From Coprococcus sp. (GTDB taxonomy: Bacteria > Bacillota > Clostridia > Lachnospirales > Lachnospiraceae), in the NCBI GenBank assembly GCA_016297325.1, contig JAEDGW010000036.1:1-21911 (forward strand): a DNA stretch of 21,911 nt. Direction: 5' to 3'. Shown here piece by piece: positions 13,971-21,911 of this stretch (positions are counted from its first letter, which is position 1; every line of letters starts with the position of its first letter). The notes beneath the pieces are model-generated. The model did not search any database. It was given only the letters and a program-made list of their open reading frames with translations, and was not told where the DNA came from. A program made the position numbers and the translations under genes.

Positions 13971-15605
13971 ATGAAAGAAATGGAAAATATGGATAAGAAT
14001 AACAACAATAATGAAGAGAATATACAGAAGGATAAAGCTCCTGCAGAAAAGAAGGAGAACCGTAAGAAGTACATGTCCAGGGATAAGAAGAAAAAGAAGC
14101 TGTATGACGTGGAGAGAATAGTGCTGTATGCATTGTGCCTTGTGCTGCTGGGATTGGTGATAAGTCTGGCGACAAAAAATTACAGGCTTCAGAACAAAGT
14201 AAAGGCTCTCACAGATGCAGCCGGAAATCAAAATACCACAGAGACCGTCAGCGATTCTCAAAAGACGGAGAGTGACAGCAGTGAGGTTTCTGAGGCGGAG
14301 AGTGACAGCAGCGACCAGACTGAGACTACAGAGGTTAAGCTGAGTGTTCTGCCGGGAGTCAGCTATACTGAGATACAGCCGGCCGATGCGGAGACGACGG
14401 AAGAGCAGGGTGCGACAACGGAGCAGCAGGCGGACGCAGATCAGGTGACGGACGCAGAGCAGCCGGATGCGGAAAACGGTGATTCTGGCAGCGGTTCTGA
14501 GACAGATGCACAGCAGTCAGAAAACTACAACGGAGAGGATCTTGCGGACAATGGATGTACCTACGCCATAAAGGTCAACAGGCAGGAGAACATTGTTACT
14601 ATATATAAGCTTGACGCAGCGGGATATTATACAGTTCCTGTAAAGGCCATGAGATGTTCTGTATCACCTGTCGGCGAGACTCCGGTTGGAACGTTTAATA
14701 TCTCGATGAAGTGGCACTGGCTTGCTCTATTTGACAACTGCTATGGTCAGTATGTGTCACAGATAGAGGGAGACACGCTGTTCCATTCGGTTCCTTATGT
14801 GGATACAGATAAAAGCACTCTTGAGACCTGGGAATTCAACAAGCTGGGTACAGGTGCATCTCTCGGATGCGTGAGACTGTGCGTGGCCGATACAAAGTGG
14901 ATATATGAGAATTGTGAGCAGGGCACATATGTAAATATATTTGACAGCGATTACTATGGACCACTCGGAAGACCTGTCCCTGTCACAAAGCTTTCAGACA
15001 CCGAGAATCCTGGATGGGATCCTACAGACATGGTGGAGGAGAATCCTACAACAGGAAAACCTGTAATATATGGTGCAGAGAGTCATAGTATAAAGATAAA
15101 CGAGAACTACGATGTCATGGCAGGAATATGGGCGTTCAATTCAAACAGAGAGGACGTCACAGACCAGTTGAAGACAGAGGGAACCGTTGACAATACAAAA
15201 GCAGGCAGATATACCGTGAAATACAGTTTTGAGGACAACGGCCAGACAGTGGATAAGACCATTGTCATAACTGTTGAAGATGATATAGCACCTGTTGTAA
15301 CCAGAATCCCGATCGAGCTTAAGATCGAAGGTTACGATGGCCAGAAGGAAGAACTGGCGGAGCTGGTGGCATCATATGTCACAGCCATAGACAATGGCAA
15401 TCCTATCACAAAGGGAATAGCCACGGACGGCAGAGGCAATACCCTGGACGGTGTGGCAGTGAAAGATGTAAAAGAGGATAAGATATGTGTGGCAACAAAT
15501 CACATAGATAATGCGGCTGGAAGCTATAACGTGGTGTGCTGCGCAATGGATAGCAGCGGCAATGCCTCGGATTTCTTCACAGTAAAGGTTACTATAGTGA
15601 AATAG
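13971..15605 (+). CDS. Membrane-anchored L,D-transpeptidase (YkuD) with C-terminal Ig-like domains
   Basis: 544 aa. An Asn- and Lys-rich cytoplasmic tail (1-49) precedes one transmembrane helix (about 50-68), then a Ser/Thr/Glu/Asp-rich linker (about 80-190). The YkuD domain (about 195-328) has His272 (FHSVP) and the motif S-L-G-C300-V-R302, so it should be active: it would form 3-3 peptidoglycan cross-links or attach proteins outside the membrane. Two Ig-like domains follow (about 360-440 and 440-544), the first with GRYTVKYSFEDNG typical of wall-binding bacterial Ig repeats. Start is uncertain: in-frame ATGs at 13971, 13980 and 13989 all lack a strong ribosome site; the open frame extends to a TTG at 13878. 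A possible extended -10 (TGGTATGTT, 13911-13919) lies upstream. hflX follows after 22 nt. Confidence 0.88.
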   Translation: MKEMENMDKNNNNNEENIQKDKAPAEKKENRKKYMSRDKKKKKLYDVERIVLYALCLVLLGLVISLATKNYRLQNKVKALTDAAGNQNTTETVSDSQKTESDSSEVSEAESDSSDQTETTEVKLSVLPGVSYTEIQPADAETTEEQGATTEQQADADQVTDAEQPDAENGDSGSGSETDAQQSENYNGEDLADNGCTYAIKVNRQENIVTIYKLDAAGYYTVPVKAMRCSVSPVGETPVGTFNISMKWHWLALFDNCYGQYVSQIEGDTLFHSVPYVDTDKSTLETWEFNKLGTGASLGCVRLCVADTKWIYENCEQGTYVNIFDSDYYGPLGRPVPVTKLSDTENPGWDPTDMVEENPTTGKPVIYGAESHSIKINENYDVMAGIWAFNSNREDVTDQLKTEGTVDNTKAGRYTVKYSFEDNGQTVDKTIVITVEDDIAPVVTRIPIELKIEGYDGQKEELAELVASYVTAIDNGNPITKGIATDGRGNTLDGVAVKDVKEDKICVATNHIDNAAGSYNVVCCAMDSSGNASDFFTVKVTIVK

Positions 15606-15627
15606 TTGCAGTTCTGGAGTGCGGAAT

Positions 15628-16950
15628 ATGGCAGATAAAAAACATAAAGTATATGACCTGGAGGCAGAGAAGATCCAGGAAAAGATAATAATATTTGTGG
15701 TGGATACCGGTGGATATGACCAGAAGGAGGTGTCGCCGAAGGTTCAGTCATCTCTGGATGAGCTGGCGGAACTCATAGACACTGCCGGGGCTGAGGTTGT
15801 CGGCCGCATGGTGCAGAATAGAGAGAAGATCGCAAATGATCTGTATCTTGGACGCGGTAAGGTTGAGGAGCTCCGTGACATGATATATGAGCTTGGTGCC
15901 ACGGGTGTGTGCTGTGATGACGAGCTGTCACCGGCGCAGCTCATGAATCTTCAGGATGCACTGGACATAAAAGTCATGGACAGGACTATGGTCATACTTG
16001 ATATATTTGCGGCTCATGCGGGAAGCTATGAGGGCAAACTCCAGGTTGAACTTGCCCAGCTTAAGTTCAGGGCGACAAGACTTGTGGGTATGCGTGATTC
16101 CCTGTCGAGACTCGGAGGCGGTATAGGAACCAGAGGTCCCGGAGAGAAAAAGCTTGAGATAGACAGACGAGTTATAAGAGACAGGATATCCAGACTCAAG
16201 GCCGAGCTTAAAGCGGTTGAGGCCCAGCGCTGGCAGCAGAGAAAGCAGCGCCAGCAGAGTGCGGTTCCGGTGATAGGAATAGTCGGTTATACCAATGCAG
16301 GAAAGTCAACTCTGCTCAATGCGCTGACTGGTGCGGGGGTGCTCGAGGAAGATAAGCTGTTTGCAACTCTTGATCCTACTACCAGAAGTTATAAGCTGCC
16401 GGGTGGCCAGAACATTCTTCTGACTGACACCGTAGGATTTATCAGAAAGCTGCCGCATCATCTGGTGGAAGCGTTTGGTTCAACCCTTGAAGAGGCGAAA
16501 TACTGTGATGTCATTCTCCATGTGGTTGATGCGTCGGATGACAACTGGGACAGCAACATAGAGACGGTGTACAGTACATTAAAACAACTTAAGATAGATG
16601 AAGATTCAGGCAAGCCTGTGATAACAGTGTTCAACAAGACAGACAGATTGTCCAGGGATGATCTGGCCGGTGTCAGGGACCTTCGCGCTGACAGGACTCT
16701 GTATGTATCAGCGAAGACTGGACAGGGGCTTGACGAACTTGCAAAAGCTATAGAGCAAGTGCTCAGAGAGCAGAAAACCTATATAAGACATACATTTGCT
16801 TACACAGATGCAGGGATGGCCGGACTCATCCACAAATATGGTGAGATCAAGACAGAAGAGTATCTGGATGACGGCATATTTATAGAAGCATATGTTCCAA
16901 AATTCATATTGGGCAAGCTTGGAATGGCCGATGAAGATGAGGAATATTGA
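15628..16950 (+). CDS. hflX: Ribosome-associated GTPase HflX
   Basis: 440 aa, typical for the family. The N-terminal HflX domain ends in the glycine-rich GGGIGTRGPGE (163-173), followed by a helical linker (about 175-210). The GTPase domain has G1 GYTNAGKS (220-227), G3 DTVG (267-270), G4 NKTD (336-339) and G5 SAK (361-363). HflX splits stalled or hibernating 70S ribosomes and is linked to heat and antibiotic stress. The ATG at 15628 follows GGAG (15616-15619) by 8 nt; an in-frame GTG at 15619 overlaps that site and is rejected. It starts 22 nt after the L,D-transpeptidase stop, so cotranscription is likely. Confidence 0.96.
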   Translation: MADKKHKVYDLEAEKIQEKIIIFVVDTGGYDQKEVSPKVQSSLDELAELIDTAGAEVVGRMVQNREKIANDLYLGRGKVEELRDMIYELGATGVCCDDELSPAQLMNLQDALDIKVMDRTMVILDIFAAHAGSYEGKLQVELAQLKFRATRLVGMRDSLSRLGGGIGTRGPGEKKLEIDRRVIRDRISRLKAELKAVEAQRWQQRKQRQQSAVPVIGIVGYTNAGKSTLLNALTGAGVLEEDKLFATLDPTTRSYKLPGGQNILLTDTVGFIRKLPHHLVEAFGSTLEEAKYCDVILHVVDASDDNWDSNIETVYSTLKQLKIDEDSGKPVITVFNKTDRLSRDDLAGVRDLRADRTLYVSAKTGQGLDELAKAIEQVLREQKTYIRHTFAYTDAGMAGLIHKYGEIKTEEYLDDGIFIEAYVPKFILGKLGMADEDEEY

Positions 16951-16962
16951 TAAGAAAAAAGT

Positions 16963-17001
16963 GATAAAGAGCCAATATCGTTGCATATTAGGCTCTTTAT
17001 C
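16963..17001 (+). terminator. Hairpin/terminator after hflX
   Basis: GATAAAGAGCC (16963-16973) and GGCTCTTTATC (16991-17001) are exact 11-bp arms; AATAT/ATATT extends the stem inside. The T-rich part (CTTTAT) belongs to the stem and no separate T-run follows, so termination efficiency is uncertain. Confidence 0.6.
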
Positions 17002-17025
17002 TGATATAAAGATGGTGTAAACATA

Positions 17026-17054
17026 TTTACATAATTAAGAATATTGTGTAAATT
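17026..17054 (+). promoter_or_regulatory. Promoter of the repeat-tail membrane protein gene
   Basis: TTTACA (17026-17031), 17 nt, TAAATT (17049-17054): 5 of 6 and 4 of 6 matches with ideal spacing, 45 bp before the start codon. Confidence 0.5.
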
Positions 17055-17099
17055 ATCAGATGTAAGGAACATGGAAATTTTTCAAAGAAAGGGAAAAAC

Positions 17100-19721
17100 A
17101 TGGGAGATAACAACATGAATGAGACACCTACGGGATTTACCCCTGATGGTGCAAACAATGTGCCTGACCAGAACCAGCAGTATGCGGGACAGTATGGTCA
17201 GCAGTATGACGCAAATAATCAGTACGCAGGTCCGTACAGCCAGCAGCAGTACGATGCGAACAGCCAGTACGGCCAGCAGCAGTATGACGCAAACAGCCAG
17301 TACTCTGGTCAGTATAGCCAGCAGCAGTACGATGCGAACGGTCAGTACGGTCAGCAGCAGTATGATGCGAACAGCCAGTACGGCCAGCAGCAGTATGACG
17401 CAAACAGCCAGTACTCTGGTCAGTATAGCCAGCAGCAGTACGATGCGAACGGTCAGTACGGTCAGCAGCAGTATGATGCGAACGGTCAGTACGGCCAGCA
17501 GCAGTACGATGCGAACAGCCAGTACGCAGGTCAGTATGGCCAGCAGCAGTACGACGCAAACGGTCAGTATGGCCAGCCGAATGATGCAAATGGCATGAGC
17601 ACACTTGGCGATACGGTGTATTCACAGACCGTGAATATGTATGGTGATCAGGCTCACAAGCCAGAGACACCTAAGAAGAGAAAAGGTATAAAGATTGCGA
17701 TCATATCAATAGTTGCAGCACTGGTTGTTGTTGCAGCGCTTGTGGTCGTATATCTGGTGTTCCTGAAGAAGACACCTCAGGAAGCAGTTGAGTCAGCAAT
17801 GGCGAACACCTTCAAAGATGTTGAGAATGACACCCTTGCAGGCGTTGTGAGACTCGATGAATTCGATCTGGACAATATTGATTTTCAGTCAAGTCTGAAG
17901 ATAGACAGTCTGGCAGGAACTGATGAACTCAAGGATGCAGAGATTGAGTGGAATGGCAAGACAGCGATTTCTGATGGCAAGAACGATTTCGTTCTCGGCG
18001 GTTCACTCTCCATGGCTGGTGAGAAGGCATCTGCAGAGATAAAGGTTGTGGACAACAAGATTTACTTCTCATCACCGGAGTTATTCACAAAGACATTCCT
18101 TCTTGATGTGGACAGTATCATGTCTGAGCTTGGTACATCAGGATCAGGTCTCGGCGGAACCGTAGACAGTGAATCACTCAAGAAGATAATTGACGAGGAT
18201 CTTACACCAGCCACAGAGACGTTAAAGAAGTCTCTGGTATATGAAAAGGTAGGTAAGGAAGAATTTACAAATGCCAATGGCGATAAAGTTAAGGCAGATC
18301 ACTATACAATAACTGTGACAAAGCAGGCGATAAATGATTATGCTGGTGCAGTAACAGACTGCCTGAGCAAATACATTGACAGCAACCTGTCAGATGACAT
18401 GCTTTCAGAAATGGGCATGACAAAGGATATGATCAAGCAGCAGATCGAGGCAGCGATACCGGCAGCCATCAACATGTTGTTTGTAGATGACATCAACGTA
18501 AATGTATATGTTGACGGTGACAGCATAGTACATATTGATTCTGATTATACATTTGGTACAGCTGCGTTGGGCGTAAAATTTGTTACTGACTTTATGGGCA
18601 GCGACAGTGCATCATCTGATGTAAAGACTTCACTGGTTATATCAGCAGGTGGTGTGGACTACGTATCATATAATATGACAAGTAGCAGAAAGAAGTCCGG
18701 TGATAAGACAGAGAAGAACTCAGATTACACACTTTCAGTTGCAGGCGGCTCAGATGCGCAGAGTATAATCGGCAAGAACACATTTTCTTATGACGAGAAG
18801 AGCGGTGCAGTTTCAGGCAGCAGTGAGGTGGAGGTAGATTCTGAGTCTATCGCCGCTGAATATTCAGCAACTCTGGCTGACGTGAACAAGGGCAAGTCAT
18901 TCAGTCTGAAAGATATGAAGATAGACATAACAGTATCCGGTGAGAAGGTTCTTTCACTGTCAGGCGATATGAAGCTTGGAAAGAACAGTGAGGCTATCAC
19001 AGCACCGGCAGATGGAGATGTAGTTGATTACTCTGTACTCAGCAGTGACGAAGCATCAAACTATGTCAACGTGGACGGCGTGAGTGCTCTTGAATCAGCA
19101 TGGGGCGACCTGATCGATTCAGTATCAGATTATGTTCCTGCTGTAGGTGACGGAAGTTCTCTTGGTATTACGGACGGTGCTGGTGACGATGTGACTACGG
19201 AGAAGGACACAACGGAGAAGGCCACAACAGAGAAAACAGAGGAAGCCACAACAGAGGCTGACACAGAGACGGCAGATTACTCCAAAGAAGTCATCAAGAT
19301 GGGCGGCAAGACCATAAAGGTCAATGATCCTGACGGATATGAGAGAAGCTACGCTTCACAGTACGGAATATCACTCGATTCAAGCGATGGCTCTATCTAT
19401 GCAAGATACGAGTCAAATGAGGGATCGGCTGTATCAGATGTGACAGATTTCTATAAGGGTTATTTTTCTGAGTATGAAGAGAAAGATGATGATAAGATAG
19501 AGAGCATGACAGATGGAACTGTAAAGGCTAAGGATGGCACAGAGGTCAGCTATATTCTTGTGAAGAGAACAGTATTTGATTCAAATATTGATGAGTTCAT
19601 CTTCATGTATCCTCTTGGTGACGATACAATTGTATGTGATATCAAGTGCTGGGATGCGGCAGCAGACATAGATGCACAGAGCCTGTGCAGCCAGTTTATT
19701 GATGCTATGGAGATAAAGTAA
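17100..19721 (+). CDS. Single-pass membrane protein with Q/Y/N-rich cytoplasmic repeats, function unknown
   Basis: 873 aa. Residues 1 to about 165 are low complexity, with ten YDAN repeats in 11-aa (QYDANxQYGQQ) or 15-aa units. A basic stretch PKKRK (191-195) and one transmembrane helix (about 197-221) follow, implying that the repeat tail is cytoplasmic and the rest outside. The outer part (225-700) is Ser/Asp/Lys-rich beta-type sequence without a recognised motif, then a T/E/K linker (about 697-725), then a C-terminal domain (about 730-873, YSKEVIKMGGKTIKV onward). It resembles Lachnospiraceae membrane proteins of unknown function with similar tails. Start: ATG 17100 has AAAGGGA; ATG 17115 has GGGAG 8 nt upstream and is also possible. 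aroD follows after 19 bp with no terminator between. Confidence 0.85.
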   Translation: MGDNNMNETPTGFTPDGANNVPDQNQQYAGQYGQQYDANNQYAGPYSQQQYDANSQYGQQQYDANSQYSGQYSQQQYDANGQYGQQQYDANSQYGQQQYDANSQYSGQYSQQQYDANGQYGQQQYDANGQYGQQQYDANSQYAGQYGQQQYDANGQYGQPNDANGMSTLGDTVYSQTVNMYGDQAHKPETPKKRKGIKIAIISIVAALVVVAALVVVYLVFLKKTPQEAVESAMANTFKDVENDTLAGVVRLDEFDLDNIDFQSSLKIDSLAGTDELKDAEIEWNGKTAISDGKNDFVLGGSLSMAGEKASAEIKVVDNKIYFSSPELFTKTFLLDVDSIMSELGTSGSGLGGTVDSESLKKIIDEDLTPATETLKKSLVYEKVGKEEFTNANGDKVKADHYTITVTKQAINDYAGAVTDCLSKYIDSNLSDDMLSEMGMTKDMIKQQIEAAIPAAINMLFVDDINVNVYVDGDSIVHIDSDYTFGTAALGVKFVTDFMGSDSASSDVKTSLVISAGGVDYVSYNMTSSRKKSGDKTEKNSDYTLSVAGGSDAQSIIGKNTFSYDEKSGAVSGSSEVEVDSESIAAEYSATLADVNKGKSFSLKDMKIDITVSGEKVLSLSGDMKLGKNSEAITAPADGDVVDYSVLSSDEASNYVNVDGVSALESAWGDLIDSVSDYVPAVGDGSSLGITDGAGDDVTTEKDTTEKATTEKTEEATTEADTETADYSKEVIKMGGKTIKVNDPDGYERSYASQYGISLDSSDGSIYARYESNEGSAVSDVTDFYKGYFSEYEEKDDDKIESMTDGTVKAKDGTEVSYILVKRTVFDSNIDEFIFMYPLGDDTIVCDIKCWDAAADIDAQSLCSQFIDAMEIK
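17202..17579 (+). repeat. In-frame tandem repeats encoding the QYDAN/QYGQQ tail
   Basis: Units of 33 and 45 bp alternate; YDAN spacing in residues is 15, 11, 15, 11, 11, 15, 11, 11, 15. A higher-order 111-bp unit occurs at 17283-17393 and again at 17394-17504 with only 2 differences (AGC versus GGT, one codon), so this expansion is recent. The absence of stops in other frames and on the opposite strand creates long false ORFs. Confidence 0.92.
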
Positions 19722-19740
19722 TATACAAAGGGAGGCAGTG

Positions 19741-20511
19741 ATGAAGGTCGTAAATGTGAAGAATGTGGCAATAGGTGATGGGATGACTAAGATATGTGTA
19801 CCGCTTGTGGCGCCTACAGATTATGATGTGGACTATCAGGCGAGGATCATTGCGAAGTCGGAACCGGATATAGTGGAATTCAGGGCAGATATGTATGAGA
19901 AATGTCTGGACAGAGAAGATTTGCTTAAGACCTTGGAAAAGATACATGACAAATTGGGTCAGTTTCCTATCATATTCACATTCAGAACAAAGGGTGAGGG
20001 CGGCTGTATGGAAGCTACTCTCAGTCAATACAGAGACCTTCTGATGGATGCCATAGACAGCGGCTATGTTGATATAGTGGACGTGGAATATTTTTCCGAC
20101 ATGGAGATCGTGGATGAGGTTATCGCAGAGGCTCATTCAAAGGGCGTGTATGTGATCGTGTCAAACCATGATTTCAAGACTACGATTCCGATGGAGCAGA
20201 TAGTTGACAGATTCAAGTCTATTATATTTACGGGAGCTGACATAGCAAAGATAGCGATGATGCCTGAGGATGGCTCACAGGTAGTCGACATGATGCAGGC
20301 TGCAAAGGAGCTTCAGGAGTGTGGAAATCAAACTCCGCTCATCGTTATTTCCATGGGTGAGCTTGGTGTTGAGACCAGAACCACAGGTGAGATGTATGGC
20401 AATGCGGTGTCATTTGCAACCGCAGGAATTCCTTCCGCACCGGGACAGATATCCGTGGATGCACTCAGAAGCCAGCTTACCATGATACATCATATAATAG
20501 CTGGAAAGTAA
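19741..20511 (+). CDS. aroD: Type I 3-dehydroquinate dehydratase
   Basis: 256 aa, third step of the shikimate pathway (3-dehydroquinate to 3-dehydroshikimate) via a Schiff base. Active-site residues are all present, at or near the positions known for the Salmonella enzyme: Glu46 and Arg48 (EFRAD), Arg82 (FRTKGEGG), His143 (SNHDF), Schiff-base Lys170 (DIAKIAMMP) and Arg213 (ETRTTGE), with a C-terminal PSAPGQ loop (231-236). The ATG at 19741 follows AAGGGAGG (19728-19735); an in-frame GTG directly before it is less likely. It starts 19 bp after the repeat-tail gene and probably shares its transcript. No other aro gene is in the window. Confidence 0.96.
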   Translation: MKVVNVKNVAIGDGMTKICVPLVAPTDYDVDYQARIIAKSEPDIVEFRADMYEKCLDREDLLKTLEKIHDKLGQFPIIFTFRTKGEGGCMEATLSQYRDLLMDAIDSGYVDIVDVEYFSDMEIVDEVIAEAHSKGVYVIVSNHDFKTTIPMEQIVDRFKSIIFTGADIAKIAMMPEDGSQVVDMMQAAKELQECGNQTPLIVISMGELGVETRTTGEMYGNAVSFATAGIPSAPGQISVDALRSQLTMIHHIIAGK

Positions 20512-20535
20512 TTACCAAAATTTAAATTTTTAAAG

Positions 20536-20581
20536 GCCGGAAACCACACCTATAAAAGGAGTTGAGGTTTCCGGCTTTTTT
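20536..20581 (+). terminator. Terminator after aroD
   Basis: GCCGGAAACC (20536-20545) and GGTTTCCGGC (20566-20575) form a perfect 10-bp stem with a 20-nt loop, followed by six T (20576-20581). Confidence 0.94.
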
Positions 20582-20595
20582 ATGTACCCCCCAAT

Positions 20596-20690
20596 GGGGT
20601 CAGACCCCTCCGGGAGAAAATGGGTTCAGACCCCTCCAGAAAAACGAGGGATTAAACCCTTCTGGAGAAAAGGGGTCTGACCCCTTTTGC
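20596..20690. repeat. REP-like array of four GGGGTCAGACCCC palindromes
   Basis: Palindromic units lie at 20596-20608 (GGGGTCAGACCCC), 20622-20634 (GGGTTCAGACCCC), 20648-20659 (GGGATTAAACCC, degenerate) and 20672-20684 (GGGGTCTGACCCC), every 24-26 bp, with TCC/AGAAAA-type linkers. Units 2 and 4 also form a larger inverted repeat: TCAGACCCC/GGGGTCTGA plus CTCCAGAA (20633-20640)/TTCTGGAG (20660-20667). Similar GGGGTCAGACCCC palindromes occur, from memory, as extragenic REP-type elements mobilised by IS200-like (RAYT) transposases. No transposase is in the window. Confidence 0.8.
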
Positions 20691-20714
20691 TGCGGGGGGA
20701 AGATATGGTATGAT
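20687..20714 (+). promoter_or_regulatory. Extended -10 promoter candidate for rsmH
   Basis: TGG followed by TATGAT (20706-20714) is an extended -10. The -35 is poor (TTGCTG at 20687-20692, 16-nt spacing) and abuts the last REP-like unit. Transcription would start near 20721, 48 nt before the start codon. Confidence 0.45.
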
Positions 20715-20768
20715 GACATCAGACTATTTGGCCGGCGGATGGCCATGGTATGAGACAGGAGATATAGT

Positions 20769-21815
20769 ATGGAAGAAAAACCACACAAGAGACGAGTGCA
20801 CTATAGTGGCACCCATCCAAAGAGATTTGAGGAGAAATATAAGGAGCATGATCCTGAGAAATATTCTGACACGATAGAGAAGGTCATAAGCAAGGGCAGT
20901 ACCCCGGCGGGGATGCATATATCAATATGCGTGAATGAGATACTGGATTTCTTGCAGATACAGCCGGGGCAGCAGGGGCTTGACGCCACTCTTGGCTATG
21001 GAGGACATACGAGGAGGATGTTGGAGAAGCTTCAGGGACAGGGACATATGTATGCGCTGGATGTGGATCCGATCGAGATCGTCAAGACAAAGAAGAGGCT
21101 TGAGTCACTTGGATTTGGGGAGGATATACTCACCATAAAACAGACGAATTTCAGGAATATAGACAAGGTGGCACAGGAGGCCGGAGGATTTGACTTTATT
21201 CTGGCAGATCTGGGTGTGTCGTCAATGCAGATAGATAACCCGGACAGGGGATTCACCTACAAATTTGACGGCCCACTGGATCTGAGACTCGACCCGGAGA
21301 AGGGTGAGTCAGCGGCGGAGAGGCTGAGGGAAGTGTCTTATGAGGAGCTGGTTGGAATGTTCCAGGAGAATTCTGATGAGCCATATGCAGAGGAGATCGC
21401 TACGGTTATTATGAAAAGGAACCGCACGAAAAAATATGTGGAGACCACAACGCAGATGAAGGAAGTCATTGAGGAGGCTCTTTCATTTGTGCCGGAGAAG
21501 GAGAGAAAAGAGGCTGTGAAGAAGTCTTGTCAGAGATGTTTTCAGGCGCTCAGAATAGATGTAAACAGTGAGTTTGAGGTTCTGTATGATTTCCTGGATA
21601 AGCTTCCGGATGCCTTGAGACCTGGCGGCAGGGTGGCTATACTTACATTCCATTCCGGCGAGGACAGGCTGGTGAAGAGGGCGTTCAAGGATGGACTCAG
21701 ATCAGGAGTATTCAGCGATGTGAATAAGGATGTGATAAGACCGTCTGCGGAGGAGTGCGCGCGGAATCCGAGAGCCAGATCCACCAAGATGAGATGGGCT
21801 GTAAAAGCAGAATAA
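20769..21815 (+). CDS. rsmH: 16S rRNA (cytosine-1402-N4)-methyltransferase RsmH, N-terminally extended form
   Basis: 348 aa; usual RsmH is ~310. A charged N-terminal extension of about 48 residues (GTHPKRFEEKYKEHDPEKY at 14-32) precedes the methyltransferase: SAM motif DATLGYGGHT (72-81), DVD (98-100), ADLGVSSMQ (146-154), GPLDLRLD (168-175), QALRIDVN (259-266), LTFHSGEDR (292-300) and EECARNPRARSTKMRW (328-343). It methylates N4 of C1402 in 16S rRNA, tuning the ribosomal P site. Standard rsmH sits in the cell-division (dcw) cluster with mraZ and ftsL; here neither neighbour is visible, so this may be a second, stand-alone paralogue. The ATG at 20769 follows AGGAG (20757-20761). Identity as a methyltransferase of this family is clear; the exact target of the extended form is inferred. 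Confidence 0.9.
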   Translation: MEEKPHKRRVHYSGTHPKRFEEKYKEHDPEKYSDTIEKVISKGSTPAGMHISICVNEILDFLQIQPGQQGLDATLGYGGHTRRMLEKLQGQGHMYALDVDPIEIVKTKKRLESLGFGEDILTIKQTNFRNIDKVAQEAGGFDFILADLGVSSMQIDNPDRGFTYKFDGPLDLRLDPEKGESAAERLREVSYEELVGMFQENSDEPYAEEIATVIMKRNRTKKYVETTTQMKEVIEEALSFVPEKERKEAVKKSCQRCFQALRIDVNSEFEVLYDFLDKLPDALRPGGRVAILTFHSGEDRLVKRAFKDGLRSGVFSDVNKDVIRPSAEECARNPRARSTKMRWAVKAE

Positions 21816-21911
21816 AGAACACAGAAAAGCGACATCAGACGTATATCATGTAATACTGGATTGTTCGTGGTAAAGACGGTGCTAGATAAATATGGTCTGA
21901 AAGGAAGGCTG
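21816..21911 (+). other. Right-edge intergenic stretch ending in a ribosome binding site
   Basis: No gene and no terminator hairpin is visible after rsmH. The last bases contain AAGGAAGG (21901-21908), a plausible ribosome binding site for a + strand gene starting just beyond the window. Confidence 0.3.

Noticed and set aside
17119..17670. Overlapping ORFs in another + frame (159 aa) and on the - strand (177 aa)
   Set aside because: Both are by-products of the in-frame tandem repeats, whose units lack stops in other frames; the compositions are nonsense Ser/Thr/Met or His/Arg repeats.
20562..20788. Small ORFs on both strands across the REP-like repeats (63 and 62 aa)
   Set aside because: They translate the palindromic repeats (GSDPF and similar) and lack ribosome sites.

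Overview
The window reads as a moderate-GC anaerobic Firmicute chromosome, most likely a gut Lachnospiraceae. This rests on the flavin reductase-rubredoxin fusion of anaerobes, AGGAGG-type ribosome binding sites, an alanine T-box, a very large cell-anchored mannanase with E/P/T-rich linkers, and an RsmH with an N-terminal extension. Coprococcus or Roseburia-like relatives are a guess from gene content. Genes are mostly on the + strand; only the MATE transporter is on the - strand. No prophage, insertion sequence or CRISPR array is seen.

Layout: (1) 1-152, a decaying 19-bp tandem repeat cut by the window edge; (2) 237-857, an Hrb-like flavin/rubredoxin protein; (3) 865-3035, a perfect 22-bp inverted repeat overlapping a promoter, then an HTH-Fic protein and an alpha/beta-hydrolase in a probable operon; (4) 3044-4717, a promoter, an alanine-specific T-box (specifier GCA, UGGU bulge), a terminator, a second compact RNA fold with pseudoknot topology, and the alanine aminotransferase alaA; (5) 4749-6448, a secreted lipoprotein with EF-hand-like loops; (6) 6484-7235, a consensus promoter (TTGACA-N17-TATAAT), about 650 nt without a convincing gene, and a strong terminator, i.e. 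a candidate large structured non-coding RNA; (7) 7470-12376, a 1588-aa surface GH26 mannanase with three unassigned tandem modules, two further CBM-like domains and a C-terminal membrane anchor; (8) 12403-13764 (-), a MATE exporter; (9) 13971-16950, an L,D-transpeptidase followed by hflX; (10) 17026-20511, a membrane protein with a Q/Y/N-rich repeat tail, followed closely by aroD; (11) 20596-20690, REP-like palindromic repeats; (12) 20769-21815, an N-terminally extended RsmH.

How the parts work together: the best-supported regulatory circuit is alanine starvation -> uncharged tRNA-Ala -> T-box antitermination -> alaA. Surface functions (lipoprotein, mannanase, L,D-transpeptidase, repeat-tail protein) dominate 4.8-19.7 kb, mixed with housekeeping genes (hflX, aroD, rsmH). 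The items most worth follow-up are the ~650-nt RNA at 6584-7235, the pseudoknot-like leader element at 3354-3438, the three tandem mannanase modules, and the Q/Y-rich cytoplasmic tail at 17202-17579. Functional names rest on motif and family recognition by eye; no database search was run.
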